A DNA stretch of 64,000 nt from an uncultured Clostridia bacterium. GTDB taxonomy: Bacteria; Bacillota; Clostridia; Christensenellales; UBA1750. The stretch lies in assembly GCA_904393115.1 (NCBI GenBank), contig CAJFMX010000003.1, positions 62,001 through 126,000 of the forward strand. Reading direction: 5' to 3'. The notes under the pieces are model-generated. The model was not told the DNA's origin. It was given only the letters and a program-made list of their open reading frames with translations, and searched no databases. Both the position numbers and the translations under genes were made by a program. Positions 58,889 to 64,000 of this stretch are shown piece by piece. The first letter of the stretch is position 1; the number at the start of each line of letters is the position of its first letter.

Positions 58889-60184
58889 ATGAAGACCGTC
58901 TTTCAAAACGTCTGGGTCGTGACGGAAAACGCGGCGCGGGACGTGCTGCAGAACGGGACCGTGGTCGTGGACGGCGACCGCATCGCCTATGTGGGTGCAG
59001 GGCTGGACGCGCTCCCCGCCGGGGCGCGCGTCGTGGACGGCAGGGGCAAAAAGCTCCTCATGCCGGGCCTGGTCAACGGGCACACCCACCTGCCGATGGT
59101 GCTCTTCCGCGGCGGCGCGGACGACATGGAGCTGCACACCTGGCTGAACACCCGCGTCTTTCCCATGGAGGCCAAGGAGACGCCGCAGTCCGTGACCGAC
59201 GGCGCGGTCCTCGCGCTGTGCGAGATGGCGCGCGCGGGCATCACCACCGTCAACGACATGTACACCCAAAACCGCTGCCTCCTCCCCGCGCTGGAGAAGG
59301 TGCCCCTGCGCGCCACGCTCGCCATGGGCCTGTTTGGCCAGGCGGACAACGCGGACGAGCAGCTGGCCGACGCCGTCGCCTTCCACCGCGAGTACAACGG
59401 CGCGCTGGGGGGCCGGGTGCGCGTGGGCCTCGGCCCGCACGCCGAGTACACGGCCACGCTCCCCTTCCTGGAGAAGTGCGCGGATGCGGCGCGCCGCCTG
59501 GACTGCCCGCTGCACATCCACGTCTCGGAGACGCGCGCGGAGCACGAGGCGTGCATCGGCCGGCACGGGTGCACGCCCGTGGGCGCGCTCGACCGCGTGG
59601 GGTTCTTTGACGGCACGCGCGCGCTGCTCGCGCACGGCGTGTGGCTGAGCGACGAGGACATCGGGATCGTCGCGGAAAAGGGCGCGGCGGTCCTGCACAA
59701 TCCCTGCTCCAACCTCAAGCTCGGCTCGGGCATCGCCCGCGTGCCGGAGATGCTCCGCAAGGGCGTGCGCGTGGCGCTCGCCACCGACGGCGCGGCCAGC
59801 AACAACAGCCTGGACCTCTGGGAGGAGATGCGCATCTGCGCCCTGCTGCACAAGGGCCGCCTGCTGGACGCCACGGTCCTGCCGGCGGAGGAGGCGCTCT
59901 ACCTGGCCACGCGCGGGGGCGCGCTCGCGCTCGGGTACGAGGACGTGGGCAGCGTCGAGCCGGGGTTCAAGGCGGACCTCTGCCTCGTGGACCTGGACCA
60001 GCCCTATTATCACCCGATGACGGACCTCGTCCACCACATCGTCTACGGCGGCAACTCGCGCGACGTGGAGATGACCCTGGTCGACGGCCGCGTGGTCTAC
60101 GAGCGGGGAAAGCCCATCGCAGAGGACCTGGACGCCGTCTGCGCGCGCATCCAGGACCTGTGGGAGAATTGGTTCAACGCCTGA
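58889..60184 (+). CDS. mtaD: amidohydrolase, MTA/S-adenosylhomocysteine deaminase-like
   Basis: A 431-residue metal hydrolase of the ATZ/TRZ-MtaD group. MPGLVNGHTHLPMVLFRG holds metal His65/His67; LHIHVSETRAEHE, LLAHGVWLSDED and LATDGAASNNSLDLWEEM hold the other His, His and Asp. It should deaminate the adenine ring of 5'-methylthioadenosine, S-adenosylhomocysteine or 5'-deoxyadenosine to the inosine form. With the phosphorylase at the start of the operon this gives two ways to use the imported nucleoside. Terminator follows. Confidence 0.88.
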   Translation: MKTVFQNVWVVTENAARDVLQNGTVVVDGDRIAYVGAGLDALPAGARVVDGRGKKLLMPGLVNGHTHLPMVLFRGGADDMELHTWLNTRVFPMEAKETPQSVTDGAVLALCEMARAGITTVNDMYTQNRCLLPALEKVPLRATLAMGLFGQADNADEQLADAVAFHREYNGALGGRVRVGLGPHAEYTATLPFLEKCADAARRLDCPLHIHVSETRAEHEACIGRHGCTPVGALDRVGFFDGTRALLAHGVWLSDEDIGIVAEKGAAVLHNPCSNLKLGSGIARVPEMLRKGVRVALATDGAASNNSLDLWEEMRICALLHKGRLLDATVLPAEEALYLATRGGALALGYEDVGSVEPGFKADLCLVDLDQPYYHPMTDLVHHIVYGGNSRDVEMTLVDGRVVYERGKPIAEDLDAVCARIQDLWENWFNA

Positions 60185-60190
60185 GCGCAG

Positions 60191-60226
60191 GAAACGCCGT
60201 GGGAAGAGTTCCCGCGGCGTTTTTTC
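60191..60226 (+). terminator. Rho-independent terminator after the nucleoside operon
   Basis: AAACGCCG and GGGAA pair with TTCCC and CGGCGTTT, followed by TTTTCTC. Confidence 0.85.
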
Positions 60227-60235
60227 TCTCTTTCC

Positions 60236-60261
60236 TGTAATGAAACCGCCTTCTGCGCGTC
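60236..60261 (+). promoter_or_regulatory. candidate ECF-sigma promoter before the first tandem ECF gene
   Basis: TGTAAT (60236-60241), a 16-base spacer and CGTC (60258-60261), in the style of ECF promoters and possibly autoregulated. Confidence 0.45.
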
Positions 60262-60287
60262 CAATGTGTGAGAGGAGGGGAAACGGG

Positions 60288-60767
60288 GTGGACTTTGAAG
60301 CGGTGTACCGCGAAAATTTCGCACATGTCTACCGGTTTTTGCCTTCCCTGTGCCGGGACGCGCATCTTGCCGAGGAGCTCACGCAGGACACGTTCGACCG
60401 CGCCTTCCGCAAGGGCGAGCAGTTCAACGGCCGCTGCGAGCTGAAGACCTGGCTGTGCAGCATCGCCCGCAACGCCTACTTGAGCGAGTGCCGCAGGGCC
60501 CGGCGCCCGGCCCCGCCGGCCGAGGCGGCCCTGGACGTCGACCCCGACGACCGGGACGGGGTCCTGCGCATCCATCGGGCGCTGCACGACCTGGCGGAGC
60601 CGTACAAGGAGGTCTTCACCCTGCGGACCTTGGGCGAGCTGCGCTACAGCGAGATCGGCGCGCTCTTTGGCCGGAGCGAGAACTGGGCGCGCGTGACCTA
60701 TTACCGGGCCAAGGTCAGGCTCCGGGAACGAGTCGGAAAGGAGAGGGAACATGACGGAGAGGACTGA
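60288..60767 (+). CDS. ECF-type RNA polymerase sigma factor
   Basis: A 159-residue sigma factor. Region 2: AVYRENFAHVYRFLPSLCRD, HLAEELTQDTFDRAFRKGEQ and LKTWLCSIARNAYLSECRR; region 4: EPYKEVFTLRTLGELRYSEI and GALFGRSENWARVTYYRAKV. GTG 60288 is set by AGAGGAGGGG. It overlaps the following zinc-binding anti-sigma gene by 17 bases. This layout (sigma with zf-HC2 anti-sigma) is common in Firmicutes. Confidence 0.9.
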   Translation: MDFEAVYRENFAHVYRFLPSLCRDAHLAEELTQDTFDRAFRKGEQFNGRCELKTWLCSIARNAYLSECRRARRPAPPAEAALDVDPDDRDGVLRIHRALHDLAEPYKEVFTLRTLGELRYSEIGALFGRSENWARVTYYRAKVRLRERVGKEREHDGED

Positions 60768-61560
60768 ACCGAGAGAGACCATCTGCGCCGTCGCGCAGGA
60801 CATCATGCCGCTGATGCTGGACAACGTCTGCAGCCCGGAGAGCCGCAGCTTTGTCGAGGAACACGTCCAGAACTGCGAGGGCTGCCGCGAGGCCCTGGCG
60901 CTCATGCAGGCGGAGGACCGGCAGACCCCCTCGCCCGAGGAGGCGACGGAAAACCGCGCCCAGTGGAAGGGCGTGCGCCGGTACTGCAAGCGCCTCACCT
61001 CCCGGGGATTCCTCCTGGGGCTGGCCGTGACGATCCTGGCCGCTGCGCTGGCGGCCGCCGCCTATTGGCAGCTCTGGGTGGTCGATTCGACGCCCGTGCC
61101 GCTGGAGGAGTACGACGTCCGGCTGGTCCGCACGGCGGACGGCTGGGTGGCCCGGGTCTTTGAAAGCGGGACCTATGTCGGCCAAAGATCCACCCTCGGG
61201 GAGGGGGACGGCGGAATCCGCATCACGTTCTGCACCTCCCGCATCCCCAAGCGCGGCGAGCCGCACACGGTCATCACCCCCCAATACTATCTCCACGAGG
61301 GGAAGCTCTACCGCGCGGACGTCGAGGTCTCCCTCGACGAGGGCGCGTACATCGAGCTTGGGGACGAGGTGACGGAGATCCGCGTCGGCACGCCGGAGAA
61401 CGACCGGGTGATCTACCGCGCGGGCGACGAGATCCCCCTGTGCAGCGCGGAGGAGGAGGAAGAGATCCGGGCGCACATGCAGCGCACGGCCCGCGCAGAC
61501 GGCGAGATCCCCTGGGACGGCATGGCGGTCCGCCGCGCGGAAGAAGAAAAAAATTCCTAA
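60751..61560 (+). CDS. zf-HC2 membrane anti-sigma factor
   Basis: A 269-residue protein. The cytosolic zinc-binding anti-sigma domain has Cys at AVAQDIMPLMLDN and VCSPESRSFVEEH, then VQNCEGCREALAL, which gives the HxxxCxxC knuckle. One membrane helix lies near residues 88-108 (GFLLGLAVTILAAALAAAAY). The outer part is beta-rich (PLEEYDVRLVRTADGWVARV, GGIRITFCTSRIPKRGEPHT). It should hold its partner sigma at the membrane until a signal arrives. No terminator follows; the next sigma gene begins 63 bases later. Confidence 0.85.
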   Translation: MTERTEPRETICAVAQDIMPLMLDNVCSPESRSFVEEHVQNCEGCREALALMQAEDRQTPSPEEATENRAQWKGVRRYCKRLTSRGFLLGLAVTILAAALAAAAYWQLWVVDSTPVPLEEYDVRLVRTADGWVARVFESGTYVGQRSTLGEGDGGIRITFCTSRIPKRGEPHTVITPQYYLHEGKLYRADVEVSLDEGAYIELGDEVTEIRVGTPENDRVIYRAGDEIPLCSAEEEEEIRAHMQRTARADGEIPWDGMAVRRAEEEKNS

Positions 61561-61568
61561 AAAATTTT

Positions 61569-61595
61569 TGCAGCGTTTTCCCCCTGTGCGGGGTA
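61569..61595 (+). promoter_or_regulatory. possible ECF-type promoter before the second ECF gene
   Basis: TGCAGC at 61569-61574 and GGGT at 61591-61594, with T- and C-rich spacer, similar in spacing to the box at 60236. Weak match. Confidence 0.3.
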
Positions 61596-61623
61596 TGTGT
61601 AAGTGAAAGGAGGCAGGGGAAAA

Positions 61624-62115
61624 ATGGAGAGCCTGTCGCTTCGAACCGATGAGAGCATCGACGAGGTCGTCGAGCGGTACGCCGACATGGTTTACCGCCT
61701 GGCCTGTGCGCAGACCGGCCGCAGGGACAGCGCCGACGATGTCTTTCAAGAGGTTTTTCTGCGGCTTGTGCGACGCAATCCGACCTTTGCCTCCGAAGAA
61801 CACCGCAAGGCATGGCTGCTGCGCGTAACCCTGAACTGCTGCAAAAAGCTCGGCGCGTCCGCCTGGAGGCGGCACGTCGTGCCCGTGGAACGCCTGCCCG
61901 AGCACGGCCAGGCGGACGATTTCGAGGCGTTGGCCCTGCGCGACGCGCTGGCCCGGCTGCCGGAAAAGGATCGCGCCGCACTGCACCTGTTCTACGGCGA
62001 GGGGCTGACCGCTCGCGAGATCGGCGCGATCACGGGGGAAAAAGAGGCGAGCGTGCGCTCCAGACTGTCGCGCGCCCGCGCACAGCTCCGTAAGGAATGG
62101 GAAGGGGGAGCATGA
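61624..62115 (+). CDS. ECF-type RNA polymerase sigma factor (RsiV-linked)
   Basis: A 163-residue sigma factor. Region 2: VVERYADMVYRLACAQTGRR, DSADDVFQEVFLRLVRRNPT and HRKAWLLRVTLNCCKKLGAS; region 4: LPEKDRAALHLFYGEGLTAR and EIGAITGEKEASVRSRLSRA. Start at ATG 61624 after AAAGGAGG. ATGA overlap links it to an RsiV-like gene. In B. subtilis the SigV/RsiV pair responds to lysozyme. Confidence 0.9.
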   Translation: MESLSLRTDESIDEVVERYADMVYRLACAQTGRRDSADDVFQEVFLRLVRRNPTFASEEHRKAWLLRVTLNCCKKLGASAWRRHVVPVERLPEHGQADDFEALALRDALARLPEKDRAALHLFYGEGLTAREIGAITGEKEASVRSRLSRARAQLRKEWEGGA

Positions 62116-62942
62116 TGGAAGAGAAATACCGCAGACAGTATCACAGAAACCACCCGTCCGAAAAACTCGTGGAGCAGACCAAACGCCGCATGCGGAAGGC
62201 TAGAGGAGTGGAACATCAAATGAAGTGGCTGAGAGTGGCCGGCGCCGCCGCGGCGGTGGTCGTGGTCTTTGGCGTCAGCGTCAATGTTAGCCCTGCCTTT
62301 GCACAGGCAGTGGACGAGATCCCGGTCGTGGGCGACATCGCCCGCGTGCTCACGGTGCGCTCCTTTACGGAGGAGCAGCCGGGCAGCACCGTGAACGTCG
62401 AGCAGCCCATGGTTGCGGATGACACCCAGTTTGCCGCGGATGTGAACGAGCAGATCAACAAGATCGTGGATCAGTACATCGAAGAGGCAAACCAGCGCAT
62501 CGCGGAGTACCGCGAGGCGTTCCTGGCCACCGGCGGCACGGAGGAAGAGTTCGAGCAGAAGAACATCCAGGTCGACGTGGACTACGAGATCCTCAGCGAG
62601 ACCGAGGACCGCGTCTCCTTCGTGCTGCGCGCCGCGGAGAGCGACATCTCGGCCGGGAAGGAGATCGTCTACTACAACCTCGACCTTGCGACCGGCCAGG
62701 TCCTGACGCTGCAGGACGTGCTGGGCGAGGATTGGGTGAACATCTGCAATTCCTCCATCCAGGAGCAGATGGCGGAGAACACGGACGTCTCCTACTTCTC
62801 CGAGGACCAGGGCGGCTTTACCACCGTCGACGAGAACACGTCCTTCTACCTGGACGAGGACGGCAGCGTCGTGGTGGTCTTCCCGAAGTACTCGATCGCT
62901 CCCGGCGCCTACGGTGAGCAGACCTTCCGCATCGACGCGTAA
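62112..62942 (+). CDS. RsiV-like anti-sigma factor (DUF3298/DUF4163 type)
   Basis: A 276-residue single-pass membrane protein. N-terminal cytosolic helix (KYRRQYHRNHPSEKLVEQTK), one membrane helix around residues 38-60 (LRVAGAAAAVVVVFGVSVNV), and an outer domain with FAADVNEQINKIVDQYIEEA, YYNLDLATGQVLTLQDVLGE and SFYLDEDGSVVVVFPKYSIA, matching the DUF3298-type domain of RsiV. In RsiV this domain binds lysozyme and triggers proteolysis. Whether this one does so is not known. Terminator follows. Confidence 0.85.
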   Translation: MMEEKYRRQYHRNHPSEKLVEQTKRRMRKARGVEHQMKWLRVAGAAAAVVVVFGVSVNVSPAFAQAVDEIPVVGDIARVLTVRSFTEEQPGSTVNVEQPMVADDTQFAADVNEQINKIVDQYIEEANQRIAEYREAFLATGGTEEEFEQKNIQVDVDYEILSETEDRVSFVLRAAESDISAGKEIVYYNLDLATGQVLTLQDVLGEDWVNICNSSIQEQMAENTDVSYFSEDQGGFTTVDENTSFYLDEDGSVVVVFPKYSIAPGAYGEQTFRIDA

Positions 62943-62953
62943 TCTGCGCATTT

Positions 62954-62988
62954 CGAGCGCCTTCCATCCGGAAGGCGCTCTTTTTTTC
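62954..62988 (+). terminator. Rho-independent terminator after the RsiV-like gene
   Basis: GAGCGCCTTCC pairs with GGAAGGCGCTC around ATCC, followed by a run of seven T. Confidence 0.9.
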
Positions 62989-63058
62989 TTGCTTTTGCGC
63001 GCGGAATCCTGTACAGTAGGGGAGAAGTACGCGGAACAGAAAGGGAGGCGGAATACGC

Positions 63059-63754
63059 ATGTGCGCAGATTCGGATCTGCAGGTTCTGCTCGACTTCCTC
63101 GCGCCCGAGGACGCGTTTGACTGCGCGGAGGTGCTGGTCCTTCTGGGCAGCGCCCTGCCCTGCGCGGCGGAATACGCCGTGCGCCTCAACCGGGAGCGGC
63201 AGTTCTGGCACACCGTGGTCAGCGGCGGGGTCGGGCACTCCACGGCGCTCCTGCGCGAGGCGATCCGGCGCGATCCCCGCTACGAGGGCATCGCGGTCGA
63301 AGGCCGACCGGAGGCCGCGATTTTTGCGCAGATCCTGCGCGTGGACGGCGGCTTTTCCCGCCTGCTCGTGGAGGGTGAATCCACGAACTGCGGGGACAAC
63401 GCGGTCAGGACGCGCGCCCTGCTGGACCGGCTGGGGCTGCGCCCGCGCACCCTCGCGCTCATCCAGGACCCCACCATGCAGCGCCGGAGCGCGGCCTCCT
63501 TTGCGGCGGTCTTCCCGGGCGCGCGGATCTTCTGCGCGCCGCCCTTCCGGCCGACGCCGGAGAGCGCGCCCCTCTACGGCAGCCGGGAGCGCCTGCTCTC
63601 GCTGGCCCTGGGCGAGATCCCGCGCCTGCGCGACGACGAGAACGGCTACGGCCCGCGCGGCCGCGGCTTCATCGCGCACGTGGACATCCCGGAGGAGGTG
63701 GAGGCCGCCTGGCGGCGCCTCGCCGACCGCTGCCCCGAGGCCGTCCGACGCTAG
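63059..63754 (+). CDS. DUF218/YdcF-like protein
   Basis: A 231-residue protein of the DUF218 (YdcF/SanA/ElyC) fold. [40 protein letters not shown] and [20 protein letters not shown] (the EGxSTNxxEN-like core) are typical; [20 protein letters not shown] completes the Rossmann-like sheet. There is no signal peptide or membrane helix, so it is of the cytosolic YdcF type. YdcF binds SAM; the reaction is unknown. The start is the ATG after AAGGGAGGCGG. Confidence 0.8.
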   Translation: MCADSDLQVLLDFLAPEDAFDCAEVLVLLGSALPCAAEYAVRLNRERQFWHTVVSGGVGHSTALLREAIRRDPRYEGIAVEGRPEAAIFAQILRVDGGFSRLLVEGESTNCGDNAVRTRALLDRLGLRPRTLALIQDPTMQRRSAASFAAVFPGARIFCAPPFRPTPESAPLYGSRERLLSLALGEIPRLRDDENGYGPRGRGFIAHVDIPEEVEAAWRRLADRCPEAVRR

Positions 63755-63774
63755 AAAAGACAGGAGGAACGCCC

Positions 63775-63933
63775 ATGGAAACCTATTCCTACAAGTGCCC
63801 CGTCTGCGGGTACGTCCACCTGGTCCCGGGATATTGGGTCTCCTACGACCCGCCCGCGGAGCTGGAACAGCCGCACTTTCACGAGGGAGAGCTCTGCGAG
63901 CACGCGCTCGTCCTGCAGGAGGAGCAGGGATGA
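63775..63933 (+). CDS. small rubredoxin-like / zinc-knuckle protein
   Basis: A 52-residue protein: METYSYKCPVCGYVHLVPGY, then WVSYDPPAELEQPHFHEGEL and CEHALVLQEEQG. The CPVCGYVH motif gives one half of a metal site; the second half may be the His and Cys of HFHEGELCEH. The CxxCG-Y pattern resembles rubredoxin, but the second CxxC is missing. GGAGG lies 9 bases before the ATG. It is probably co-transcribed with the gene before it. Confidence 0.6.
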   Translation: METYSYKCPVCGYVHLVPGYWVSYDPPAELEQPHFHEGELCEHALVLQEEQG

Positions 63934-63966
63934 GCGCGGACCGAACAAATCGGGAGGGGGATTGCC

Positions 63967-64000
63967 ATGGCGCTGCCCAAGTACGATGAACTGTATGGGG
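63967..64000 (+). CDS. start of a gene cut by the window end
   Basis: GGGAGGGGG lies just before the ATG, and the first residues are MALPKYDELYG. The N-terminus resembles that of Mrr-type restriction proteins (ALPKYxEL), but eleven residues are too few to be sure. Confidence 0.4.
   Translation, partial: MALPKYDELYG

Overview
The window looks like a chromosome segment of a G+C-rich, Gram-positive member of the Clostridia, probably an uncultured gut-type anaerobe. The evidence is Firmicutes-style ribosomal gene order (map, KOW protein, infA, rpmJ, rpsM, rpsK, rpsD, rpoA, rplQ), strong AGGAGG ribosome sites with many ATGA-coupled starts, sporulation-type lipoproteins (YhcN/YlaJ), formate-tetrahydrofolate ligase, and many sugar-processing enzymes. 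I cannot name the species.

Layout. 1-4601: end of the spc/alpha ribosomal operon. 4629-5845: two overlapping SLOG-fold genes on the minus strand, divergent from a small XRE regulator. 5912-12668: plant-polysaccharide block with a HEAT-repeat protein, a GH51 arabinofuranosidase and an aldolase / GNAT / PfkB kinase / sugar isomerase set. 12682-17068: nickel-pincer cofactor genes larE-larB-larC; larC is split by a seven-A slippery site, and a divergent GMP-synthetase paralogue with a dead glutaminase domain ends the set. 17094-18442: zinc-dependent phospholipase C-like protein, then a minus-strand zinc-ribbon gene preceded by a likely structured RNA. 18826-21695: HAD hydrolase, GH32 fructosidase, NIF3-like protein. 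21696-22368: a block of degenerate repeats between convergent genes. 22369-26680 (minus): ABC-F ATPase, gamma-glutamyltransferase, methyltransferase. 26780-28180: a pseudo-E2 protein behind a consensus promoter. 28379-34891 (minus): seven-gene operon of sugar-type enzymes.

34892-36256: an A+T-richer ECF sigma / anti-sigma pair bracketed by a 17-bp direct repeat. 36315-38500: medium-chain dehydrogenase and SMP-30 lactonase. 38510-43815: two small exported proteins, an AraM/AraL-type pair, duplicated esterases and a LiaF-like membrane protein. 43921-50734: fhs, two tiny minus-strand genes, two sporulation-type lipoproteins, lgt, pncB. 50765-60226: an FAD protein, then an operon for uptake and breakdown of a thioadenosine/purine nucleoside: MTA-type phosphorylase, BMP binding protein, ABC ATPase, two permeases, a V4R protein and an MTA/SAH-type deaminase. 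60236-62988: two consecutive ECF sigma / anti-sigma pairs, the second RsiV-like. 62989-64000: DUF218 protein, a small zinc-knuckle protein and the first codons of another gene.

Most unusual items: the GMP-synthetase paralogue next to the frameshifted larC, the candidate structured RNA before the zinc-ribbon gene, the pseudo-E2 protein that lacks both its lipoyl lysine and its catalytic motif, the convergent repeat block, and the MTA/nucleoside operon carrying a stand-alone V4R sensor-type protein. Functions are read from sequence motifs only; no database search was possible.
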